Assembly (NCBI GenBank): GCA_030386875.1
Contig: CM059575.1
Location: 41,446,859 to 41,510,858, forward strand
Length of the DNA: 64,000 nt
Direction: 5' to 3'
DNA from: Morinoia aosen
Lineage: Eukaryota; Arthropoda; Malacostraca; Amphipoda; Talitridae
Shown here: positions 44,175 to 53,727 of the stretch, in pieces
Layout of the letters: the number at the start of each line of letters is the position of its first letter
Numbering within the stretch: the first letter of the stretch is position 1
The notes under the pieces: generated by a model
What the model was told of the DNA's origin: nothing
Seen by the model: the letters and a program-made list of their open reading frames with translations, nothing else
Databases searched by the model: none
Program-made: the position numbers and the translations under genes

Positions 44175-45556
44175 CAGGGGTCTCCAAACTTTTCAATGTA
44201 AGGGCCTCAATAATTAATCGGCGACTGCGGGATATCCTCAATTCCTACTCGTCTTTGCACAAATGGTGGGTTACGTTAAAGGGAGCTGTATTTGGTGCTA
44301 GGCCTGCTCTTCCTGCCCTCCTAGGCCCTGGAGGCCGGGGCACTGGTGGTTGACCCTGTAGAGAAAGCGCAGCTGCTCACCACTCAATTTGATGGTAAGC
44401 AGTGTAGGGAGAATTTTGTATTGCCTCCCACATGCTACCCAAGACCCTTCAGTTGTTCGCTGGCGTTTAGGTCTGGACAGGTTAGACGTTTACTCTCTGA
44501 ACTTGATGTGGGTGGTGGGGTCGACCCGTTGGGTGTGTTTCCGCTCTTTTTCAGGGAGACGGCTGAAGTGCTAGCTCCCAAACTTAGTGCCATTTTTAGG
44601 TTACTGATTAATTCTGGTTAATTTCCGAGTTGCTGGAGATCAGCCAATGTGACGGCTGTCTCTAAGGGTCCTCCTTTTCCGCTGGTGGAGAATTATCGTC
44701 CCATTTCTATCTGATCCTCAGGCTGGGGATCCTGAGGGTAATTGGTGGAATTTATCAGGACCCTCAGTTGGTGCGGAAAGGCTCCTGTGCCTTTCTTCTT
44801 CCTCTGCTTGAGTATTGTTCGCCTGTTTGGGGCTCTGCGGCTAATTACCATCTGCGTCTCTTGGATCGCATTGTAAGATCTGCATCAGCGCTATGACCGG
44901 GTTTGGTGCTGCCGTCTCTGGCGCACAGAAGGCTAGTTGCCCAACTTTGCGTTTTTTATAAGCTATTCAACAATAGAAGTTACTGGTTGTTCCATATGCT
45001 TCCCCCACGGGCCGAGCGGATTCGGCTAGCTACCCGTGCTGCTGCTGCTGCTGCTCATTTTTGAGCTGAAGGAAGTTAGATGTAGGACTTCGCAGTATAG
45101 TTGCTTTGTCCCTTGTTCCGTTTCCCCGCTAGAACTCCCTTCCCTCTGCCGTGTTTGATTCGGGTTCGTTGGGTGGTTTCAAGGGTGCTGTCAACTCCTG
45201 GTTGTTGCGTGGTTGATGCCTCCTTCTCCTGCTTTCTTCCCTTAGTTTTTTCTTCATTCTTTGTTTTTGTTTCACTGTTCGTGGAGTTGATGCTGGCGGG
45301 GTTTCCTATGTGAAATCTATGGATCCATGATCCGTCCCGTTGGGGTTGCTTTGCTTGATTTAATAATAATAATAATATATATATACATCCTATATCCATG
45401 AGGGCCGAAGGAATAAAAAATGAAAGAAAAAACAACCTAATCCAGTCGTTCGATAATTATTTTTTAATGCCACCAAACAGGGATTTGTTTGGCGGCCCGG
45501 ATGAAATTCTGTGGCGGGCCAGATCTGGCCCGTGGGCCAAAGTTTGGACACCCCTG
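44175..45556. mobile_element. hAT element carrying a nested non-LTR fragment
   Basis: Ends caggggtctccaaactttt (44175) and agtttggacacccctg (ending 45556) are classic hAT termini. The inner right part, ggcccgtgggccaaag, also fits this family. The target duplication is 8 bp, ctctaagt (44167-44174) and ctctaggt (45557-45564), with one mismatch. Most of the 1.38 kb is the inserted retrotransposon; the hAT itself is a few hundred bp without transposase. Confidence 0.85.
44217..45375 (+). mobile_element. Non-LTR retrotransposon 3' fragment (CR1/Jockey group)
   Basis: Plus strand. DPVEKAQLLTTQFDGKQC, then LLSELDVGGGVDPLGVFP and PSCWRSANVTAVSKGPP, then LVENYRPIS mark the N-terminal reverse-transcriptase region. 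A large deletion follows, then LEYCSPVWGSAANYHLRLLD and LVAQLCVFYKLFNNRSYW from the C-terminal domain. It ends in a (TAA)n(TA)n tail at 45361-45380. Frames shift several times. It lies inside the hAT element, so it inserted later. Confidence 0.75.
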
Positions 45557-45564
45557 CTCTAGGT

Positions 45565-47469
45565 GAAATGGAATAGCGTTTTGTGACGTATCTTCTTGTT
45601 TTGATTGACTGCTCGCTAGTTTTTCTGCATCTGTCACTTTCACCTTCAACTTCTGAAGAAATCTTGTTTTCTGAACTTCCCTCCTAACTTGTTGTTTCGA
45701 TGCACAAGGGATTTTGTGAGAGAACACACCTTATGCATAGATTTTCCATTTCTTCAACTCGACACTTACTAGTGCCTTTATCTTTTCTTACTTTGAAACA
45801 CCTTTGTTGTGGCCAGGAGTGCTTAAACTGACATATTTGATCTAATCTAATCTAGTTCAATAAGGGAGGTCGACTTCTTCATATTACGCTGCGAGTGATT
45901 ACTTAAAGTTTTGTCAGTTTAATCTGAAATGTGATGGACATAATTTTCGAGAATTTGGTTAATAAATGGAGTTGTAAAAGTTCAAGGTTTGATGATGCTT
46001 TATATGAGCCCCTCAAATTTTGTTTGCTCGCTATCATTGTTAGATTTGTCCAAAGAGTCTGGAAGGCGTCCAACTGTAATAAGATTTGTTACCGAGAATA
46101 GAAAAGTTTCAACATACTTTGATAATCCGAAGGTAAATCCCCATCTCAGTTTGTGTTTTGCTAGTAGCCGATCGACGCACAGCATTCACTGACTCTTCTT
46201 ACTCCGATGACACTGTTTAGTACAATTCGTTAACTATAGTGAAATTAGTTTTTAAAAGCATTCCTTTGAGTCTTACGGAGATAAGACTAACTTCGATTTA
46301 CTCACAAGTACTTGTAATTCAAGCACAGTGAAACCCAAGTTGAATTAGAATAACTATTTAACTTGTTGAGTCATTACCCTCACTGAGATGTGAATCCTCC
46401 CAACGAGCTGGAAATGAGGCAAATCTTAACATTTGACGGACAGCATGAGGATTGAACCCACAACAGTCACGCTATCAGGATAAGAACATTGAATGCTGTA
46501 GATGAAGTATTGCTTTACGGGCCCACGATCGAGCAAAATCAAGTTGCCAGCGGAGTGGAAGGGACCGTTCTCCATCGTGTACATGATCAGCAACTATTGT
46601 TACGTGATGAGACTGAATGACATAGGAAAGACATTCATGTAAATAAGCTAAATAATTTTCACTGATGGAAATCTGGTGGAGATGAAAATGCTGGTCAGGA
46701 GTTACGTCAGCTCTCCAATGATGCCGACCAACTTTTTTAAGTCTGTTACTGGAGGCGCTAGTTTCTAACAAACAAGTGAAAAAATTTGAACAATTTAAGC
46801 AATTCGTTTCCCGCAAGCGATACAACAGTAGAATGTTTCTCAAGTCTTGGTCGAGCAATGGACATATTTGGGTATAGCTACTTGTGGGCCATAATTAGTT
46901 CAGCGACTTCTAGGGCATCCTATCATCAACGTTATTTTAAGGTGTACAGCTTTGTTTACCCAAATTCACTTCACCAACTGGTTGCGCACTAGACTGATCA
47001 ATCAATTTTCTAGCAGAATTCAATGCTGAATTTAATAAAAATAGTTATACGGGATAGAGGTGAACAGTATATTCCAGAAAAGATTAGGATCAGACTTAAG
47101 ATATATGTCATTAATCATGGCAAATTACCCTCCCAAGATAAGTCATGATGCAGAAAATATTAGACTTGATCTCCTTATGTGATTATTATTCCGATAGAAA
47201 AAGGGATTCAAGACTGTTTTGAAAGCTTCATAAGAACTTTGTTTCACGAATCTCAGCAAGAATCGAATTCCAAGTCTTAGTTACAAAGGAGGGGATACTA
47301 AGTTGTGGCGGAGCTTTTGCCACACAACAATAAGTATGAAGTTACTTCTATTTCAGGTTAAATGATCATGCTAGCCAGTGTGTACAGATAATAATTGTTT
47401 GAGGTCTTTGTCGCCATTATTAGTCAGTGTTTTACTCATGGAATGACGTATGGAGAGCTTGAAAAAATC
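45565..47469. other. Intergenic, unassigned
   Basis: A 127-codon antisense open frame (46475-46858) shows no family motif. No other supported feature. Confidence 0.5.
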
Positions 47470-47800
47470 CAAAACTTAAGGTATTATTAAACTTTTGAAT
47501 AAATCACTTATGTGAACATCATATACTAATTTTATTACCGCTCTAATGGCTCTTATTTGCAGCGCAAACAGCAAATTGATTTTTATTTTATCACTTTTGT
47601 GGCATGCTTCTAGTTCAGTTTGTAAATATGGCGAAATGAACGCTCGATAAATTGTATTGTAGGCTTCTTCAGGCAATATATTTTCCACTTTATTGAGGAT
47701 TCCAACGGATTTTATTGATTTAATACTGATATGTCCAATTTGCTCTTTGAAGGTCAGATGTTTATTATTATGCCCAGGAACTTATAGGAGTTTTTTTTCA
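47470..47800 (-). mobile_element. Non-LTR reverse transcriptase C-terminal fragment
   Basis: Minus strand: YKFLGIII then, after a frame change, LTFKEQIGHISIKSIKSVG, ILNKVENILPEEAYNTIYRA and FISPYLQ, then LFALQIRAIRAVIKLVYD and LFKSLIIP. This is the thumb/C-terminal region (FLGxxID, LP..IY.A.I.PYL.YG, LQKRAIR) common to Jockey/CR1/RTE-type elements. The usual YGLEAW reads TELEAC. Confidence 0.7.
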
Positions 47801-48189
47801 ATTTCACAGTGACAAATCTTAATGGGAATTTTCACTGTTACCTTTACCACGTTTTAATGGGGCCAATCTGTGTTATTTTCATCTACGTATCGTGAAGGGA
47901 ATAGTCTATAGACAAGGTTATGATAAGGATTACTTGCACATAGCAAGTATTCCAGCCTACCCACACCTTCCCGAGGTGGTACTGTTAGTATACCCATTTG
48001 GAGTAGTTACTCACTACACACTGTTTATGTAAATTGACAACATAGTGTTTACAAGGTTATTTATTAAATTGTTTGTCAGTGGGTAGAACCAACGTTTTGT
48101 ATTTTGTGCCCACTAACATCTGGGTTTTGTATTTTTTGTTTTGTATATTTAAAATTAGATAAAATTCTGTGAGTGTACTAGGACAATAA
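47801..48189. other. Unassigned, upstream of the first I-like element
   Basis: No feature recognised. The 5' limit of the retrotransposon that follows is not visible. Confidence 0.4.
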
Positions 48190-49151
48190 AAGTCGGCCCC
48201 CTCGATTTATCAAGGGGACCCACCCCTGAAACTAATTTCAAATGAGTGAGAAGCATCCGGCGGGGGTTCATCTGGTGGGGATAGAGGACCCAGAGTGTCA
48301 GCTGCGAGACGGGGAAGACAGCGGAGACTCAGTGTGACATGGAGCAAGTAAACCGGATTCAAAAGGTGAGAAGGAGGATTGAAGGAGCAATTGCTCTGAT
48401 GATCGATGGAAAAATGGAAAAGCACAAAACCAAGACTACTGAACAGATCTCGAGTACTGACGAAGTCACCAAAATTGATGAGCAGCGTAAGGAAATTGAG
48501 CAGGCAGTATTGTTGGTTCAATCCGACGTACCTGCAGGACAAACTACGAAGAAAGATAAAGCCACAAGAAAAGAGAAAAGAAAGTACGTCCCTCTAGTTT
48601 TGACGGACGAAAAATACTATCCAAAATACTTCTCAGTGACATTCGAGGCAGGGAAAAAAAGGACAATTAACCCATTCAACATCGAAGACCGAATTGAAAT
48701 GATAACAGGAACAAAACCCAAGAGGATCTTTAGCATGGGCCACGAGGTGGTGGTGGTGGAGGTGCGAGGCGCGGTGGCGGAGCCTGCAGGCGGAGAGGGT
48801 TCATCATGCGTTGGTTTGACATGCGTGGAGAATGTGCCGTGCCAGAGGGCAGAGTACAACAGATTCAATCGCTCGACTGGTCTGATATACATCAGCGACT
48901 TCGAAGTAACTGATATTGAGGAATTCAAGTCTGGCCTTCAAGGACACTATAACATGGTGGAAGTCATCAAAGCGACCTTCATAAAACCTAGAAACCCCGA
49001 AACTCAAGCATTTCTGATAACATTCAAACAACCAACTGTCCCATACAGCATCTACATCCCGGGAGAAAGACAGGATACTAAGGTCTACCCATTTAACAGC
49101 AAGCCCATGATGTGTTACACCTGCCAAGCATACGGACACAGCGCTAAGTGA
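48190..49151 (+). mobile_element. I-like non-LTR retrotransposon A, 5' part with ORF1
   Basis: 5' leader with GC-rich gtcggccccctcgattt, a 31-codon frame (48243, MSEKHPAGVHLVGIEDPE), then ORF1 from 48339. ORF1 (270 codons) has a charged, coiled-coil-like N-terminus (about residues 1-90), an RNA-binding core (YYPKYFSVTFEAGKK to VPYSIYIPGER), and the first zinc knuckle CYTCQAYGHSAK at its end, where a stop and the insertion cut it. The protein is a nucleic-acid-binding gag-like protein in I/Jockey-type elements. It is clearly related to ORF1 of the copy at 52436. Confidence 0.8.
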
Positions 49152-49395
49152 TGCCGCAACACCTCACTACCCTATTAAAAATTAAGGGAGTAGCATGGTT
49201 GATTAAAGGAGACAGCGGAGAATTAAAGGAGTATTAAGCGAACCGAGGCCTCTTCCCGTCTGACACTTCCAGGGCGCGACTCATAAACGCGATGCGAGCA
49301 AGTTCTCCCATGCTGCTACCAGAGGCCACCTGGGCAGATGGCCTCTAGGTGAGACGCCTGCCATCTTTCTCGAGAGAAATAACGGTTGCCATCTT

Positions 49396-49924
49396 TCGCG
49401 TCAGTTTTGAAGTTGGTGTTGTACGTGACAGATGTCAGGATCGTGTCTCTATTATTTAAAACGCTTCAAGTAGTGTTAGAGTGTATATCAGTGCGAGTGT
49501 GTATTACGTGAGGGTGTATAGTACGTGAGGGTGTCAGAAGAAACAAGAGATGGAAGAGACGTAGAATGCTGGTCTGTAGAGGCATTATTTCAAGAGCATG
49601 AACGGAGCAAGGACCCCACTGCTAGTTTCACCCCCTCGGTCAATTGATATTTATGACGGTTCATCGTTGTGGTGGGGCTGGTAGTGAAGGAAAAACCTCA
49701 ATGTGAGCAAGGTAAAAACAACAAAATGTGGAAACCAAACCTGAATTTTCCCTCGTCAGTCTTCAGCAACCTTTGAATTGAAGGGCGTTCTTGAAGGTGA
49801 TCAACGATGTGTTCAGATACATATTTGTGTGTGTGGGAGGGGGGGTGTGGGGAGGGTTTGTGTGTGGGGATAGGTGGGGGAGTGTGTGTATATGAATAGC
49901 CGGTGTAATTAAGCTCGGGCAAGG
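49396..49924 (+). repeat. Unknown repeat family, left (direct) copy
   Basis: From tttcgcgtcagttttg to aagctcgggcaaggt. It matches the right copy in inverse orientation over its whole length, including a GT-rich microsatellite at the same internal place (49826-49895). It contains ttcatcgttgtggtggggct and cagtcttcagcaacctttga. No family recognised. Confidence 0.75.
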
Positions 49925-50102
49925 TAAAGTCATTTTATTTTCCTTTCTAATTTTAGGAATGAAAAATGAAAAATCTGCTGGACGATAATTGTTTTTGTTA
50001 TATATATAGCTACGAGTATATTCTTTCAACGACCCTAGGGTATTGTTGCTATATTCTTTTCAAGGTACATTTATATTGTTCCCTGCAGGCTTTCGCCTCC
50101 AA

Positions 50103-50477
50103 GGCTGCGTACAGCTGATTTCCCATTATTGCACATTCAACCGTTGACGTTTCTCAACCAAATATAGCCAGTTGCCTATTAATTACCTTAGTTATTGCGT
50201 TGCGGAAACTTCAAGCATAAGTTATACGTCACAAACATGTCCCATTAATGTCAGCTTAATAATGAACACGCACCCTTGAAATTTTCTGCACATTAGTAGG
50301 AATGTATTTAATTACATACTCTAGTACATTTTTATTGTGCTATCAACCGTGTTTGCTTATGATGAATTGATTAATCGCGCAAGAACTAAGGTAATTCAAG
50401 GGCAAACTGGTTATAATCGGTTTGAGTAGTGTGACGGTTGGAAAGTGTGACTAATGGGAAATCAGCTGTGCGCAGCC
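50103..50477. mobile_element. MITE with about 40-bp terminal inverted repeats
   Basis: Left ggctgcgtacagctgatttc and right end gaaatcagctgtgcgcagcc are inverted over about 40 bp (through gcacattcaaccgt on the left). 375 bp long, AT-rich interior, no coding sequence. No clear target duplication was seen. Confidence 0.75.
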
Positions 50478-50734
50478 GTTTTTTGAAATCAAATTAAGAG
50501 GTGGCCATCCTGGGCCTCTCATGATTCTCCGATGGTGAATAGGAGAAGCTGGTCTCGCCTTGGGAGCGCGACGGTAGTGCTCCATGCTGAGCCAGCGTGG
50601 CCACCGGTTGGGACAGAGGTGCAGGGGCGCCTATAAAGTGGACACTTCGAATCCGAATCAAAGGAGAAACATGGATGCAACAACCAAGTAGTAATGCGAG
50701 CGCACCCAGGAATCACCGATGCCACTCCTATAAT

Positions 50735-50921
50735 TTCTAAATGGGGAAGTATGCAGGAAGTGCGTGAGGTGGGCCACTCCGCCCCAAACTGCACTTCAGA
50801 TCAACTGAAGTGTCCCCACTGTGGAGGCCCTCATGCAGCCGGCAGCATTCTGTGCGACAAGGAAGTGAAGGAGAGAAGCATACTGCAGACCCAGTTAAAA
50901 ATTTTAGACGTTTTCAAGTAG
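50735..50921 (+). mobile_element. Element A, displaced ORF1 zinc-knuckle tail
   Basis: It resumes with NGEVCRKC then, after a 1-nt frame slip, EVGHSAPNC (second knuckle), CPHCGGPHAAGSILC (third) and KEVKERSILQTQLK. These are the two knuckles missing from 49151, so about 1.6 kb has been inserted in the same ORF. Retrotransposon similarity stops near 50895; no ORF2 of this copy is present. Confidence 0.75.
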
Positions 50922-51175
50922 TTTCTATGCTGCGGTAGGCAAGACTTCTAGCCGTATATTATTCGGAAAAGCAGTAGTTTTTTGGTCGCCATGACCACTT
51001 AATTTGGCAGTAAAAAACGACTTCAAAACCATTGAATTTCCTTTGCAGCTTTTCCTAAATTTCCACTTCTATCGGCTACGTATCGACTTTCCACGCACCT
51101 AAACGGCCACGCGCCGCATCGTTCCGAACATCCTGCCGCATTATTTCGACCTTGCCCGAACTCAATTACACCGGC

Positions 51176-51332
51176 CTTCCGTACACATACGTGCACACAC
51201 ACGTACACACACACGTACACACACACACGTACACACACACACGTACACACACACACACAGACGGACACGTACACACCCACACGTACACACACACACACGT
51301 TCACACCCACACGTACGCACACACGTACACAA
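51176..51332. repeat. acgtacacac-type microsatellite
   Basis: About 155 bp of alternating (ac)n with regularly placed acgt steps. It accounts for the spurious Val/Cys-rich and His/Thr-rich open frames over this stretch. Confidence 0.95.
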
Positions 51333-51576
51333 ATATGTAGATGTACACATCGTTCATCACCTGCCAGAAGGTCCTTCAATTCAAGAGTTGCTGAAGACTG
51401 TCCGAGGGGGAAGTCACGTATGGTTTCCATGTTTTGTTTTTCCGTTGGTGATGCTGAAGTTGCATTGCCTTCTCTACCAGTCCCACCACAACGATGAATT
51501 GTCATATATATCAATTCACCGAGGTGGTGGAACTCACAGTTGGGCTCTTTCCTCTATTGTTGGTTTCAAATTATCC

Positions 51577-51643
51577 GGCCAGACGTACTATCCGGTACCA
51601 GGCCAGACGTACTATCCGGTACCAGGCCAGACGTACTATCCGG
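51577..51643. repeat. 24-bp minisatellite, 2.8 copies
   Basis: Unit starting ggccagacgtactatccggt, two perfect copies (51577, 51601) and 19 bp of a third (51625). Absent from the left inverted copy. Confidence 0.95.
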
Positions 51644-51855
51644 CTTCTAACGTCCTCAATGGAATTAGGAACTCACGTGAGAGCGAACATCCTATACCTC
51701 ATAGCACAAATTTATTACAAATAAAATACACCCTCACTTACTATACACTCGCTCTGATATAAACACTGAACACTTTTCTTGAAACGTTTTAAATAATAGA
51801 GACATGACTAAGACACCTGTCACACACAACACCAAGGACAAAACTGGCGCGAAAA

Positions 51856-52435
51856 CGCGCGTGAGACAGCGTGACAGGTTCACCAACCCAACATGTCAGT
51901 GTAGTGTTGCCCTCTAAGTCGAATGCAAAGAAAAAAATCACTCAGACGAACTGCGAGATAGTATTATTCATAATAAACTGGCATAAATTATTATATTGAC
52001 ATTTAAATTTCTAATAACATAAAAACGTTCCATAAATTAAAATTTCAAGGTTTATTTACCAATTTCCTAGTTGGCACCTCTGACTACCATTTAAGCTTCC
52101 CTCGGCAGCTTTGTAACTTTGGAACTGCCCCATGCATCGAAGTCGACCGCAAGCCGACAGCGTAGCTTGACACCGGCCTTGTGGAAGAGCACGGTTCTTC
52201 CGCGCTTATAACGTCCCAATTAGACTAGCGGATGGCCGTCGAAAGGGAAATTGTAGTCGAGAGCGGCCGACAAAGAAATATTCTGGCCTTCTGCAGCCAT
52301 GTTTCACTATGTTCTGCTACCTGTCGCTCTAAAAACGGCATGAATTTTTAACTGGGGATAATAGGAAAGGAAAGGGTCACGATAAGAAGAACAAACCAAA
52401 TTAAGGAGGGCGTACAGGAGCCAGAACGAGTACCA
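51856..52435. other. Region before element B
   Basis: It may contain the 5' end of the second I-like element, but no boundary could be seen. The stretch 52100-52270 is relatively GC-rich. Confidence 0.4.
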
Positions 52436-53568
52436 GTGTCCGATAAGTTCATCACCCATTTTGAGCGTAGAATGAATGAAGTTCACAGAAGAAAAATTTC
52501 GCTTTGGCTGCTTGAAAGGTGCGGTACTCAACATCTCGGCAGTAAACCAAAAGCAATAAGATCCCGAAACAAAACCGTATTCACTGTAAAAGTGTGTGAT
52601 GCAACCCAAAACAGAAAAATGAAGCAGTGCAACAGTTGAATGAACTTCCCGTCACTGTAGGAGAAAATATTGACTTTGCAGTTCAGAAAGGCTTCATATA
52701 TGTGTACAAGTACGATTTAAACACCTTTGAAGTATTCAAGAAAGGACTACTGGATAAATGTGGTGCGCAAGATGCAGTCCAAGCCTCATGGATAAAACCT
52801 AGAAACCAGCTAGCAAAACCTGTACATGGTGTCCCTCAGACAAACTATCCTTCCAGAATACATAGACATCTCAGGAGAACAAGCAAGATCCCGAGTGTAT
52901 ATGAGATAAAGCCGAGACCCATGCTATGTACACGATGTCAAGAATACTGCCATGGAGTGAAATATTGCAAAGGTGAGCAAATTTGTTCCAAGTGTAGCTC
53001 TCCAGGGCACGGAATGGATGAGTGCACATCAGAGGAGATCAAGTGTCGTCACTGCGGTGAGGGGCATGTGACTGGAGCAAGGAGTTGCCGGCCGAGAGCA
53101 ATTGAGGAAGAAATTCTGATAATACAAAGTAAAGAGCGAGTATCAAAAGTGCAAGCCAGAATACTACTCAATCAAAGACACCCCAACTACTCAGTGGACT
53201 ACAAGAAGGCAGTAACGACATTCATCGACCATAATAAAAAAACCAGTAAGAAAAGAAACCGTGCGGACGATCAAGAGTCAGCATCAGAACCACAACAAAG
53301 CAGGAAAAGAACTGATAGAGTCAATGAGGAAGACGATGGCCAGAGTCGGAAGTGGTCCGTGACTGACGAGGGAACGCAGAGAGAGACGGAGGTCGTGTGC
53401 GAGAGCCCTGATACAGGTAGACTCTACACTGCGAAAATCAACTTGAATCGTAATCCACCTACCCGTGAAAAAGAAAGAGAATCGCGCGTGAGAGAAACAA
53501 AAAAGATTTTTGATGAATATACGAGAGAAGTAAATGGTACAGAAGATGAGGTAGACCGAAATAATTGA
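52436..53568 (+). pseudogene. Element B ORF1 (gag-like)
   Basis: The first part (KFITHFERRMNEVHRRKIS to KTVFTVKVCDATQN) aligns with the KYFSVTF region of element A ORF1. One frame change near 52600 leads to EAVQQLNELPVTVGENIDF. Zinc knuckles CTRCQEYCHGVKYC, CSKCSSPGHGMDEC and CRHCGEGHVTGARSC lie around 52930-53090, then a basic tail (KKTSKKRNRADD) and an acidic C-terminus. The first knuckle has Cys where Gly is usual before His. Role in the family: packaging of element RNA. Confidence 0.8.
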
Positions 53569-53727
53569 GAAGAACAACTGAGGAACTCCAGTCGCCCGAG
53601 AGCGCGAGGAAAAAAAGGCAAGCGCTTGCGTCGAAATTCGGGAGAAAATTACCGACGGAGATCTCCCAGAGGCCAAGAGGAAGGAAAAAAAGTCCGCCTC
53701 ATATAATAATGAGGGCAACACACGCAA

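Larger units (their letters stand above)
49152..50734. mobile_element. 1.6-kb composite insertion inside element A
   Basis: It holds the left arm of an inverted repeat pair (49396-49924), a MITE (50103-50477), and short unassigned GC-richer segments on each side. No coding sequence was recognised. Confidence 0.5.
51150..51855 (-). repeat. Unknown repeat family, right (inverted) copy
   Basis: Inverted relative of 49396-49924. Longer because it carries an expanded acgtacacac microsatellite (51176-51332) and a 24-bp minisatellite (51577-51643). On its minus strand MTIHRCGGTGREGNATSA and EKQNMETIRDFPLG are open, whereas the left copy has a stop at the matching place. Confidence 0.75.

Noticed and set aside
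46440-46480. tRNA B-box-like ggttcaatcct on the minus strand, possible SINE
   Set aside because: No convincing A box or cloverleaf could be built around it.
46475-46858. 127-codon antisense open frame
   Set aside because: No family similarity that I can name; no start context or neighbour supports a gene.
48617-49139. Antisense open frames of 103 and 111 codons
   Set aside because: Shadows of element A ORF1 on the other strand.
51023-51514. 163-codon minus-strand open frame rich in Val and Cys
   Set aside because: Most of it is the translated acgtacacac microsatellite.
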